Source: Burkholderiales bacterium
Lineage (GTDB): Bacteria; Pseudomonadota; Gammaproteobacteria; Burkholderiales; Burkholderiaceae_C
Length of the DNA: 40,360 nucleotides
NCBI GenBank assembly: GCA_028868305.1
Contig: JAGWUS010000034.1
Coordinates: forward strand, 1 to 40,360
Reading direction: 5' to 3'
Made by a program: the position numbers and the translations under genes. Every line of letters begins with the position of its first letter. Position 1 is the first letter of the stretch. Shown one piece after another: positions 16,976 through 24,657 of the stretch. The notes beneath the pieces were generated by a model, which was not told where the DNA came from, ran no database searches, and saw only the letters and a list, made by a program, of their open reading frames with translations.

Positions 16976-18149
16976 CTTCAAGGGCTACTGCAGTCGCCTC
17001 ACCACCGCCAATGCACAGCGTGGCCAGGCCTTTTTTGAGTCCGCGCGCCTTGAGCGCATGGATCAGCGTGACCATGATGCGGGCGCCGGATGCGCCAATC
17101 GGGTGGCCCAGCGCGCAGGCGCCACCGTTGACATTGACCTTGTCGTGCGGCACGTTCAATTCCTTCATCAGCGCCATGGGCACTACGGCGAAGGCTTCGT
17201 TCACTTCCCACACATCCACATCGCCTACAGCCCAGCCGGCTTTGGCCAACGCCTTTTGGGTGGCGCCGACAGGAGCGGTTGAAAACCATTCCGGCTCCTG
17301 CGCGTGGGTGGCGTGGCTGACGATGCGGGCCAGCGGCTTGCAACCGAGTTTGGCGGCGGTACTGGCCGTCATCAGCACCATGGCTGCAGCACCGTCGTTG
17401 ATGCTGGAACTGGAGGCGGCGGTGATGGTTCCATCCTTCTTGAACGCGGGCTTGAGCGTCGCGATCTTGTCGAGCTTGACTTTGCCCGGGCCTTCATCAA
17501 TGGAGATGGTGACTTCGCCGGCGCGGCCCTTGACCACCACGGGTGTGATCTCAGTGGCGAATGCGCCAGATTCTGTGGCGGCCTTGGCGCGCTGCACACT
17601 GGCCGTGGCAAAGGCATCCTGCTCGGCGCGCGTGAAGCCGTACTTGGCGGCGCAGTCTTCGCCAAAGGTGCCCATGGAGCGGCCGGCTTCGTAGGCGTCT
17701 TCCAGGCCGTCCAACATCATGTGGTCAAAAATGCGGTCGTGGCCAATGCGGTAGCCGCCGCGCGCCTTGGGCAGCAGGTAGGGCGCGTTGGTCATGCTTT
17801 CCATGCCCCCGGCCACCAGCACCTCGTGGCTGCCGGCCAGCAACATATCGTGGCAGAACATGGCAGCGCGCATCCCTGAGCCGCACATCTTGGAGAGCGT
17901 CACCGCACCGGCGCTTTTGGGCAAACCACCCTTGAACGCCGCCTGGCGCGCCGGCGCCTGGCCCTGGCCTGCCATCAGGCAGTTGCCAAAAATCACTTCC
18001 GTCACCAGCTCGGGGCTGATGCCGGCGCGCTCCACCGCCGCCTTGATGGCCGCGCCGCCCAGGTCGTGGGCGGCAAGAGAAGCAAAGTCACTCTGAAAAC
18101 TCCCCATGGGGGTACGGGCAGCGCTGACGATCACAATAGTTTCTGGCAT
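16968..18149 (-). CDS. Acetyl-CoA C-acetyltransferase (thiolase)
   Basis: 393 residues, normal thiolase length. The nucleophile is Cys89 in SKMCGSGMRA, and the other catalytic residues are His349 (ALGHPIGASGARI) and Cys379 (LCIGGGEATAV). It splits acetoacetyl-CoA to two acetyl-CoA or runs in reverse for polyhydroxybutyrate synthesis; next to leucine genes the degradative direction is likely, since leucine ends in acetoacetate and acetyl-CoA. AGGAGAAG precedes the ATG. A 22-bp perfect palindrome lies 19 nt upstream and is identical to the one beside liuR, so LiuR control is likely. It starts the thiolase, kinase, ACAD, MBL run. Confidence 0.96.
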   Translation of the reverse strand: MPETIVIVSAARTPMGSFQSDFASLAAHDLGGAAIKAAVERAGISPELVTEVIFGNCLMAGQGQAPARQAAFKGGLPKSAGAVTLSKMCGSGMRAAMFCHDMLLAGSHEVLVAGGMESMTNAPYLLPKARGGYRIGHDRIFDHMMLDGLEDAYEAGRSMGTFGEDCAAKYGFTRAEQDAFATASVQRAKAATESGAFATEITPVVVKGRAGEVTISIDEGPGKVKLDKIATLKPAFKKDGTITAASSSSINDGAAAMVLMTASTAAKLGCKPLARIVSHATHAQEPEWFSTAPVGATQKALAKAGWAVGDVDVWEVNEAFAVVPMALMKELNVPHDKVNVNGGACALGHPIGASGARIMVTLIHALKARGLKKGLATLCIGGGEATAVALEVL

Positions 18150-18168
18150 GGACTTCTCCTGAAAATAG

Positions 18169-18190
18169 TTGACGTTTACGTAAACGTCAA
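18169..18190. promoter_or_regulatory. Probable LiuR operator upstream of the thiolase gene
   Basis: A perfect 22-bp palindrome built of the half-site TTGACGTTTAC and its exact inverted complement. The same 22 bp occurs at 28786-28807 beside the MerR-type gene liuR. LiuR sites in proteobacteria are palindromes of this kind. It lies between the thiDE stop and the thiolase ATG. Confidence 0.85.
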
Positions 18191-18206
18191 TTGTGACAGA
18201 AGTGTG

Positions 18207-19724
18207 TTACCTGAATCGCTCCATCAACTCCCGACACGCCCGATCAGGATCGGCGGCCTTGGTAATCGCCGAGATCACCGCAGCACTGGCTACGCCCGTG
18301 GCCGCCACCTCCGCTACGTTGCCTCCATCAATCCCCGCAATGCCCACCACGGGCAGAGGCAATACGCCAGCCCAGTAGCGCAGGTTGTCCAGCCCCTGGG
18401 GGATCCAGGGCATCTCTTTGCTCTGCGTGGCAAAGATGGGGCCGCAGGCGATGTAGCTGGGGCGCAGGGCCCAGGCGCGGGCCACTTCCCAGTAGCTGTG
18501 GGTGCTGAGCCCTAAGCGCACACCGGCCTGGCGCAGCGCCTGCAGGTCCACCTGTTCCAGGTCTTCCTGACCCAGGTGCACGCCGTAAGCACCGTGTTGC
18601 AGGGCCAGCTGCCAGTGGTCGTTGATGAAGAGTTGTGCGCCCGGAGTGGCACGGGCCGCTGCAACCGACTCCTGTATCTGCGCCGCCAATGTGGACTCGG
18701 TCGGGTCCTTGATGCGCAGCTGCACGGTGCGGATGCCGGCGAACAGCACGCGGCGCACCCAGGCGGCACTGTCCACCACAGCGTAGACGCCCAGGGCCGG
18801 GTTGCTCAGATCGGGAAAGGCTGTTTGCGCACCGGACTGTGCCTGCAACCACGGGAGACTTTCGATGTGCTGCGCGAAGTCCGGCAGCGCTTGCACCTGT
18901 CCAGCACCCCGCCCGGGCGCGTAGGCGTGGCGCAGCGCGTGCGTGGTGGCCATCTTGGCCAGCACCACCGCATCGGCCACACAGTAGCCACTGGCCAGGG
19001 CCGCGGCGGCGGTGGAGGCGAAGGTACAGCCGGTGCCGCGGTGGTGGACGGTATCCACACGCGGCAAGCTAAGCCAGCCGGTTGCCTGCGGACTGGAGAG
19101 CCAATCGCTGACCAGTCCACCTGCTTCGAAAGCGTCACCGCCGGTGATGACAACCGATGGCTGACCTGCCCCATAGGCTTGCCCAATGCGTAACCCCAGG
19201 CGTTCGGCCTGCGCACGGTTCGGTGTGACCAGCGTGGCGCGTGGCAGCAGCTCCTGCACAGTGGCCTGCACCAGCGCATCATCCGCAAAACTGGTGCTCG
19301 TCGTGGAACCCAGCACCGGATCCACCACCAGCGCCACCGGCAACCCTTGCGCACGCAGGCGGTCCACCCACTGGCACACCACGTGCACATTGTCCACGCT
19401 GCCCAGCAGCCCGGTCTTGATGGCCTGTGGCGGCTGGTCGTGCGCGAGCGCAGCCAGCTGCGCGTCCAGCAGCTCGGCGCTCACCGACTCCATACGGGTG
19501 ACGGCCACCGAATTTTGTGCAGTGATGGCCGCCACGGCCGTGCAGCCATGCACGCCAAAAGCCTGCAGGGCTTTGAGGTCGGCCTGTAAACCCGCACCAC
19601 CGCCTGAGTCCGACCCGGCAATGCTCCAGACCACGGGTCGGATACCAGCTTCTGTCGGGCAGATTTCAGTGCCCAATGTGCTTTCAGCCCGCATCGGTAT
19701 TGCACAAGCAGCTTCTTTTTTCAT
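18207..19724 (-). CDS. thiDE: Bifunctional hydroxymethylpyrimidine kinase / thiamine-phosphate synthase
   Basis: A 505-residue fusion. The ThiD part (about 30-270) phosphorylates HMP and HMP-P: VWSIAGSDSGGGAGLQADLK, then VVDPVLGSTTSTSF and VDTVHHRGTGCTFASTAAAAL with the anion hole. The ThiE part (about 300-500) joins HMP-PP and THZ-P: GIRTVQLRIKDP, FINDHWQLA, GVHLGQEDL, GLSTHSYWEV and YIACGPIFATQSKEM. ThiE is degenerate in places compared with stand-alone enzymes, as is usual for such fusions. The start codon and first ~21 residues (MKKEAACAIPMRAESTLGTE) are made of repeat C copy 5. It begins 7 nt after thiG. ThiC is not in the window, so HMP must be supplied from elsewhere. Confidence 0.93.
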   Translation of the reverse strand: MKKEAACAIPMRAESTLGTEICPTEAGIRPVVWSIAGSDSGGGAGLQADLKALQAFGVHGCTAVAAITAQNSVAVTRMESVSAELLDAQLAALAHDQPPQAIKTGLLGSVDNVHVVCQWVDRLRAQGLPVALVVDPVLGSTTSTSFADDALVQATVQELLPRATLVTPNRAQAERLGLRIGQAYGAGQPSVVITGGDAFEAGGLVSDWLSSPQATGWLSLPRVDTVHHRGTGCTFASTAAAALASGYCVADAVVLAKMATTHALRHAYAPGRGAGQVQALPDFAQHIESLPWLQAQSGAQTAFPDLSNPALGVYAVVDSAAWVRRVLFAGIRTVQLRIKDPTESTLAAQIQESVAAARATPGAQLFINDHWQLALQHGAYGVHLGQEDLEQVDLQALRQAGVRLGLSTHSYWEVARAWALRPSYIACGPIFATQSKEMPWIPQGLDNLRYWAGVLPLPVVGIAGIDGGNVAEVAATGVASAAVISAITKAADPDRACRELMERFR

Positions 19725-19729
19725 AGCAA
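19660..19729 (-). repeat. Repeat C copy 5, forms the start of thiDE
   Basis: On the minus strand: TTGCTATGAAAAAAGAAGCT, then GCTTGTGCAATACCG and GCGGGCTGAAAGCACATTGG. The ATG inside TGCTATG is the best start of thiDE, and the element abuts the TGA of thiG 3 nt away. It is read as MKKEAACAIPMRAE, in the same frame of the element as copy 7 in lnt (both give AACA). Confidence 0.78.
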
Positions 19730-19731
19730 TT

Positions 19732-20625
19732 TCACAACAGGATGGGGTGACCCGCCACCGGGGTGGACGCAACCGCCATGTCCTGGCGGGCCATGATGCC
19801 GGCTTCAAATGCCAGGCGACCAGACTCAATTCCCAGTTTGAAAGCGTGCGCCATGCGTACCGGGTCCACCGCGTGGGCCACGGCGCTATTGAGCAGCACA
19901 GCGTCCAGCCCCAGTTCCATGGCCTGCACTGCGTCGGCTGGAGAGCCAATGCCCGCGTCCACAATCAGCGGCACGCCGGGCAGGCGCGCACGCAGGGTGC
20001 GCAGCGCGCCGGGGTTCACCAGCCCCTGGCCCGAGCCAATGGGTGCACCCCAAGGCATGAGGATATTGCAGCCTGCATCCAGCAGACGCTGGCAACTTAC
20101 GAGGTCGTCCATGCAGTAGGGAAAGACCTCAAAGCCGTCTTTCACCAACTGCGCGGCAGCGGCCAGCAGCTCGAACGGGTCAGGCTGCAGGGTGTGTGCA
20201 TCGCCCACCACTTCGAGCTTGATCCAAGTCGTGTCAAACAGCTCACGCGCCATGTGGGCCAGCGTAATAGCCTCACGTGCCGTGTGGCAACCCGCCGTAT
20301 TTGGCAGCAGGTTGGCGCCCGTGGCTTGGACCATCGCAAAGAACTCACCTGGCTCACCGCCAGCAGCAAGCTGGCGGCGCAACCCCATGGTGACCACCTG
20401 TGCGCCTGAAGTGGCAATCGCCTCCTGCAGCACCTGGGGTGAGGGGTAACTTGCAGTGCCCAGAAAGAAACGGCTGGTGAGGGTGCGGCCACCGATGTGC
20501 CACGGGCTTGTGACTGAGCGCCCCGACGGCAGCCGGCTCTGCTCCGTGTCCCCCGCCCGCTGTGCAGGCTCCTCCTTTACCTGCGCAGAACCCACTACCG
20601 TCGGGTCTTTCCGTTGCTGGGACAT
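19732..20625 (-). CDS. thiG: Thiazole synthase
   Basis: 297 residues, longer than the usual ~255-270. ThiG builds the thiazole phosphate from deoxyxylulose phosphate, dehydroglycine and sulfur carried by ThiS. Signatures are NTAGCHTAREAITLA, WIKLEVVGD (Schiff-base Lys), LMPWGAPIGSGQGL and PLIVDAGIGSPADAVQAMEL with LNSAVAHA. The N-terminus carries about 29 extra residues (7-35, including SAQVKEEPAQRAGDTEQ) encoded by palindromic element A. The ThiG fold starts only at IGGRTLTSRFFLGTASYP. The gene starts 4 nt after thiS. Confidence 0.95.
   Translation of the reverse strand: MSQQRKDPTVVGSAQVKEEPAQRAGDTEQSRLPSGRSVTSPWHIGGRTLTSRFFLGTASYPSPQVLQEAIATSGAQVVTMGLRRQLAAGGEPGEFFAMVQATGANLLPNTAGCHTAREAITLAHMARELFDTTWIKLEVVGDAHTLQPDPFELLAAAAQLVKDGFEVFPYCMDDLVSCQRLLDAGCNILMPWGAPIGSGQGLVNPGALRTLRARLPGVPLIVDAGIGSPADAVQAMELGLDAVLLNSAVAHAVDPVRMAHAFKLGIESGRLAFEAGIMARQDMAVASTPVAGHPILL
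20522..20605. repeat. Palindromic element A copy 2, inside the start of thiG
   Basis: The 54-nt core (20537-20590) is 50/54 identical to that in the AraC-type gene. It is flanked by 21-bp arms, 20522-20542 and 20585-20605, that are inverted repeats at 17 of 21 positions (left CCCGACGG, right CCGTCGGG at the outer ends). The arms bear no resemblance to those of copy 1. thiG reads it on the minus strand, the opposite strand to that used in copy 1. Confidence 0.85.
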
Positions 20626-20629
20626 GGAT

Positions 20630-20857
20630 TCAGCCTCCCTGGATGGGTTGAAACGTCACAATCAGATCACCTGCTTGCAACAAGCACTGCGCACGCTGGT
20701 CGCGCGGCACAAAGGTGCCATTGACCGCAGTGGCCAGCGCGACAGGCTGCACGCCCTGCGCATCAACCCAGTCATGCAACGTGCGGGCCGTGGTGGTGTG
20801 TGGCTGGCCATTCACCACTACGGTGATGGCCTCAGAAACGAGGTCGGGTGTACTCAT
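20630..20857 (-). CDS. thiS: ThiS sulfur-carrier protein
   Basis: A 75-residue ubiquitin-like carrier ending in GG (IQGG), the thiocarboxylate-forming tail that delivers sulfur to ThiG. ITVVVNGQPHTTTARTLHDW and ATAVNGTFVPRDQRAQCLL are the beta-grasp signatures. Its start overlaps the thiO stop by 4 nt. No ThiF gene is in the window, so adenylation of the tail must come from elsewhere, for instance a MoeB-like enzyme. Confidence 0.95.
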   Translation of the reverse strand: MSTPDLVSEAITVVVNGQPHTTTARTLHDWVDAQGVQPVALATAVNGTFVPRDQRAQCLLQAGDLIVTFQPIQGG

Positions 20858-21900
20858 AGTGCAAGCTCCTGGAGGGCCCGCTCCACCAGCGCCGGCGCAA
20901 TAAGCCAGCCGTGGCGAAACAAGCCGTTGATTTCGGTTATGCCGGCGGTGTGGCGCACCACGGGCAGGTTGTCGGGCAGCGCGGGACGCAGGTTGGTCTC
21001 GGTGTGCACCACGCGCGCCTCGGCCAGCGCCGGAATCGCGCTATGCGCGGCGCTCAGCAGTTCCAGCGTGCTGCGCAGCGACACCGGCGAGCGATCCTCA
21101 CTCTCGATCTCGCTGGCCCCCACCACCAGGAGGTCAGCGGGGCGTGGCACGATGTAGATCGAATGGCGCGGGTGCAGCAGGCGCACTGGCCGGTGCAGTG
21201 GCACGCCGGGCGCATGCAGCCAGAACACTTCCCCGCGCACGCCACGCACCGGCAGCGCAGGCTTGGCACCCACGCCGCGCACGTCGAACACATGGTCAAA
21301 GCGGTGCTGCGCATCGCCCACGCGCAAAGTGCCAGGCTCTACCGCACTCACTGCGGCACCCCAATGCCATTGCACGCCCTGCTCTGTGGCCTGTGCGGCC
21401 AACGCCTGCAGCGCTTGCAAGGGGTGTATCTGCCCTTCGCAGGGCAGCAGCCAGGCCAGCGCCGGGCCACTGATGCTGGGTTCCAGTTCACGCAACTGTG
21501 TCAGCATCAGGGGTTGTGGTTGGTAGGGCGCATCTGCCTTGGCCTGCAGCAGGCCGACCACGCGCTGGGCGGCGCCCGCATCGCTGCGGTGCGCCAGCAG
21601 CAGGCTGCCTTGCAGGCGCAACTCCACGGGCTGGCTCAAAGACTGCACGATCTGCGGCCACAATGCACACGAGCGCAGGCCCAGCGCAAACACCTCGGCT
21701 CCGGCGCGTTCCAGCTCGGCCACCGGGCTGAGCATGCCCGCAGCTGTCCAGGCAGCAGCTTGCGTCCCAGACGTTTCGCGAGGTCCCGGATCCCTGGCGG
21801 GGTCAAAGACTTCTACGCGATGCCCCTCTGCACTGAGCTGGAACGCCAGCAACCGTCCGAGCACTCCGCCCCCTGCAATGCCAATATGCCGGGCTGCCAT
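20854..21900 (-). CDS. thiO: Glycine oxidase, thiamine pathway (FAD-dependent)
   Basis: A 348-residue DAO-fold flavoenzyme that makes dehydroglycine for ThiG. The FAD motif is IGIAGGGVLGRLLAFQLSAE, with AAWTAAGMLSPVAELE and PALPDNLPVVRHTAGITEIN then GLFRHGWLIAP near the C-terminus, which bind FAD and substrate. The start MAARHIGIAGG is preferred because the upstream in-frame ATG lies in the riboswitch leader. First gene of thiO-thiS-thiG-thiDE, behind a TPP riboswitch. Confidence 0.93.
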   Translation of the reverse strand: MAARHIGIAGGGVLGRLLAFQLSAEGHRVEVFDPARDPGPRETSGTQAAAWTAAGMLSPVAELERAGAEVFALGLRSCALWPQIVQSLSQPVELRLQGSLLLAHRSDAGAAQRVVGLLQAKADAPYQPQPLMLTQLRELEPSISGPALAWLLPCEGQIHPLQALQALAAQATEQGVQWHWGAAVSAVEPGTLRVGDAQHRFDHVFDVRGVGAKPALPVRGVRGEVFWLHAPGVPLHRPVRLLHPRHSIYIVPRPADLLVVGASEIESEDRSPVSLRSTLELLSAAHSAIPALAEARVVHTETNLRPALPDNLPVVRHTAGITEINGLFRHGWLIAPALVERALQELAL

Positions 21901-22029
21901 GGTCAGGCCCTGTCGGTGGATGTGTTCACGGGAAATCTCCGGTCCAAACCCAGAGAGAAAGAAACGGGACCAGCCCCGCAAACCTGGAAGGCGCACTGCC
22001 CGCATGGCACATGGCCGGGGGCGCAGCTT

Positions 22030-22110
22030 GGCACTTCTTACGCTGGCATGAACCAGATCAAGTTCACGGGTTTGTAATCCATCTCAGCGCAACCACCGCG
22101 CACCCCGGGC
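22030..22110 (-). promoter_or_regulatory. TPP riboswitch (THI element)
   Basis: On the minus strand the aptamer runs CGGGGTGCGCGG, GCTGAGATGGATTACAAACC, CGTGAACTTGATCTGGTTCA and TGCCAGCGTAAGAAGTG. The CTGAGA box, the GAACYTGATCTGG box and the CCAGCGTA end match the conserved TPP-binding core. It heads the thiO operon with about 130 nt to the ATG. A weak hairpin (CGGG-GCTGGT-CCCG) followed by TTTCTTTCTC at 21955-21978 could be an expression-platform terminator, but translation control is also possible. Confidence 0.95.
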
Positions 22111-22135
22111 AGCGCGCAGTGTACGACACCCCCCA

Positions 22136-23962
22136 TCAGGCGACCGGTCTCTGGCTGAAGCGCTTGTCCCGGTCGTAAGGAAATACGTCATACACATGGC
22201 CGGCCTGAATGCGCTCCTTGTGGGTCTGCCAGAAGGTCACGTCCAGCAGGTCGGCATGGTGCTGCATGAAGACCTCGCGGACCTTGGGATTTCCCAAAAG
22301 AAAGGGCGCAAAGGTTTCTGGAAATACATCGCGCGGGCCGACGCTGTACCAGATCTCGCCGCTCATTTCGTCGTCTTCATTGCGTGGCTCCGGCACTCGG
22401 CGGAAGTTGCAATCGGTGACGTACTCAATCTCGTCGTAGTCGTAAAACACGACCTTGCCATGGCGGGTGATACCGAAGTTCTTCCACAGCATGTCGCCAG
22501 GAAAGATATTTGCGGCCACCAGGTCCTTGATGGCGTTCCCATACTCCACCACGCCTCGCTCGATCTGCTCACGGGCCCGCAGTGCCGTGGGGCTCAGGTC
22601 ATTCGGATTCGCACCCCCCGCATCGAAGGCTTCCTGCAGGTAGATGTTGAGCGGAATCATGCGCCGCTCGATGTACACGTGCTTGATGATGACTTCCACA
22701 TGGCCATCGCCATCCCGGTCGCTGATTTCCAGCTGGCTGGGGGCGAACTTCTCGATCTCGGCAATCAGCGCATCATCAAAACGATCCCGTGGAAAACCCA
22801 CCTCGCTGTACTCCAGGGTATCGGCCATGCGGCCCACGCGGTCGTGCTGTTTCACCAGCAGGTATTTGCCCTTGATCTGCTCGCGGGTGGTGTCTTTCTG
22901 GTGCGGGTAGTAGTCCTTGATAACCTTGAATACGTAGGGGAAGCTGGGCAAATCAAATACCAGCATGACCATGCCCTTGATTCCCGGCGCAATGCGGAAC
23001 TGGTCGGTGCTGTGGCGCTGGTGCTGCAAGAAGTCGCGATAGAAGAGCGTTTTGCCCTGCTTGGCCAACCCCAGCGCGTTGTAGATCTCGTTGCGTGGCT
23101 TGCGCGGCATCATGCTGCGCAAATACTGCACATAGGCTGAAGGTACCTCCATGTCGACCATGAAGTAGGCTCGCGCAAAGCTGAACAGCATCAGCAGGTC
23201 GTCTTCACCAAACAACGCCGCGTCAATGATCAACTTGTCATCGAGATTGTGCAGAACCGGCAATGCGAAGCCGAATTCATTGAAGCCGTTGATCAGCTTG
23301 CCAACGATGTAACAACCCTTGTTGCGAAAGAACAGGCCAGTGAGCACCTGCACCTGGAAATTGGCACGCAGTTTGGCATCGCCGAGCAGATCGGTCATGA
23401 CGCTGGCCACCAGGGTGATGTCACGCCGTAAATCGCTCCAGGGTCGCTGCAGGTCAAAGTCCAGGACCATGCGTTCGAGCACATCCACCAGGTTGTCGCG
23501 GTTCGGGTAGTAGGACGTGTAGGTAGGACGCTTCTCGGTCTCGTCGTTTTCGATGTACTCGGTGCTGACTGCCGGGCGCACAAAAATAAAATCGTTTTGA
23601 AAATACGCCCGGTGCAGGATCTTGGTAGTCACCGAGTTGAAAAACGTCTCCGCCAGCTCTGGCTGGTGGTGATTGACCAGCAAGCCGATGTAATGCAGCT
23701 TGACCTGCTGCCAGACTTCCATCGACTGGTCTCCCGCCTTGAACTCCCGCTCGAGCCGGTTGGAGCACTCCAGCACGCGCAGGTCGTAAAACTCGATACG
23801 CTCGCGTTGCGCGCGCTGCTGGCCATGCCAATCCAGTGTCTCAAAACGGTGTTTTGCGCGGGCCGACTCCGTGCGAAACAACCGGTAGTGGCGGTTGAAC
23901 CCATCCATCATTGCCTTGGCAATGTCATAGGCTACCGAAGAATCCAAACGGGTGGGAAACAT
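22136..23962 (-). CDS. aceK: Isocitrate dehydrogenase kinase/phosphatase
   Basis: 608 residues (E. coli 578). AceK phosphorylates and dephosphorylates isocitrate dehydrogenase, diverting isocitrate to the glyoxylate shunt on acetate-yielding substrates. The ATP-binding segment is [20 protein letters not shown] followed by [13 protein letters not shown], and the catalytic region includes [20 protein letters not shown] and [17 protein letters not shown]. It follows the carbonic anhydrase by 21 nt and seems to be the last gene of the liuR-headed run, which would tie the shunt switch to leucine-derived acetyl-CoA. Confidence 0.97.
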   Translation of the reverse strand: MFPTRLDSSVAYDIAKAMMDGFNRHYRLFRTESARAKHRFETLDWHGQQRAQRERIEFYDLRVLECSNRLEREFKAGDQSMEVWQQVKLHYIGLLVNHHQPELAETFFNSVTTKILHRAYFQNDFIFVRPAVSTEYIENDETEKRPTYTSYYPNRDNLVDVLERMVLDFDLQRPWSDLRRDITLVASVMTDLLGDAKLRANFQVQVLTGLFFRNKGCYIVGKLINGFNEFGFALPVLHNLDDKLIIDAALFGEDDLLMLFSFARAYFMVDMEVPSAYVQYLRSMMPRKPRNEIYNALGLAKQGKTLFYRDFLQHQRHSTDQFRIAPGIKGMVMLVFDLPSFPYVFKVIKDYYPHQKDTTREQIKGKYLLVKQHDRVGRMADTLEYSEVGFPRDRFDDALIAEIEKFAPSQLEISDRDGDGHVEVIIKHVYIERRMIPLNIYLQEAFDAGGANPNDLSPTALRAREQIERGVVEYGNAIKDLVAANIFPGDMLWKNFGITRHGKVVFYDYDEIEYVTDCNFRRVPEPRNEDDEMSGEIWYSVGPRDVFPETFAPFLLGNPKVREVFMQHHADLLDVTFWQTHKERIQAGHVYDVFPYDRDKRFSQRPVA

Positions 23963-23983
23963 GTCTCGCCAACCGCCATCTGC

Positions 23984-24649
23984 TTATGCTGGATGGCGCG
24001 GCATCAGGCGCACGCCCGACAAGGCCTTGGCATAGAGAGCCTCCAGTTCGTCATTTCCGCTGACCGTCATGTGCAGATTTTGCAGCAAACCGTCCTGCAA
24101 TCCATAAATCCAGCCATGCAGGGTGACACTTTGCCCACGGCTCCAGGCATCCTGCATCACGGTGGTGTAAGCCACATTGAGCACCTGCTCAATCACGTTC
24201 AGTTCGCACAACGCATCTACCCGACCATGTTCAGGCAGCATGGCAAGAAGGTGGCGGTGGCGATCACGCACATCCTTGACGTGGCGCAGCCAGTTGTCGG
24301 CCAAGCCAATGCGCAAGTCCTCCAGAGCCGCACGCACACCGCCACATCCGTAGTGCCCCACCACCATGAGATGCTCCACCTTGAGTTGGTCCACGGCAAA
24401 CTGGATCGTGGACAGGCAATTCAGGTCGGTGGGAACCACCACATTGGCGACGTTGCGGTGGACAAAAACTTCACCTGGCTCCAGCCCCGTAATCTGATTG
24501 GCCGGCACCCGGCTGTCGGAGCAACCAATCCACATGTAGCGCGGCTTCTGCTGGTTCTTCAGGCCTGTGAAAAATCCGGGGCGTTCTTTCTCCATCTGTG
24601 CAGCCCAGGCACGGTTGTGGACAAAAAGTTCACTAAGCTCGCTTGGCAT
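23984..24649 (-). CDS. can: Beta-class carbonic anhydrase
   Basis: 221 residues. The zinc site is Cys43 and Asp45 in WIGCSDSRVP, with Arg47, and His99 and Cys102 in GHYGCGGVRAAL, all intact. It interconverts CO2 and bicarbonate. It lies 21 nt before aceK and 8 nt after the sulfatase gene, in the liuA run. Since the next leucine step is a biotin carboxylation, the bicarbonate could feed LiuB/LiuD; this link is from function and position, not shown. Confidence 0.97.
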   Translation of the reverse strand: MPSELSELFVHNRAWAAQMEKERPGFFTGLKNQQKPRYMWIGCSDSRVPANQITGLEPGEVFVHRNVANVVVPTDLNCLSTIQFAVDQLKVEHLMVVGHYGCGGVRAALEDLRIGLADNWLRHVKDVRDRHRHLLAMLPEHGRVDALCELNVIEQVLNVAYTTVMQDAWSRGQSVTLHGWIYGLQDGLLQNLHMTVSGNDELEALYAKALSGVRLMPRHPA

Positions 24650-24657
24650 GAAAGACC

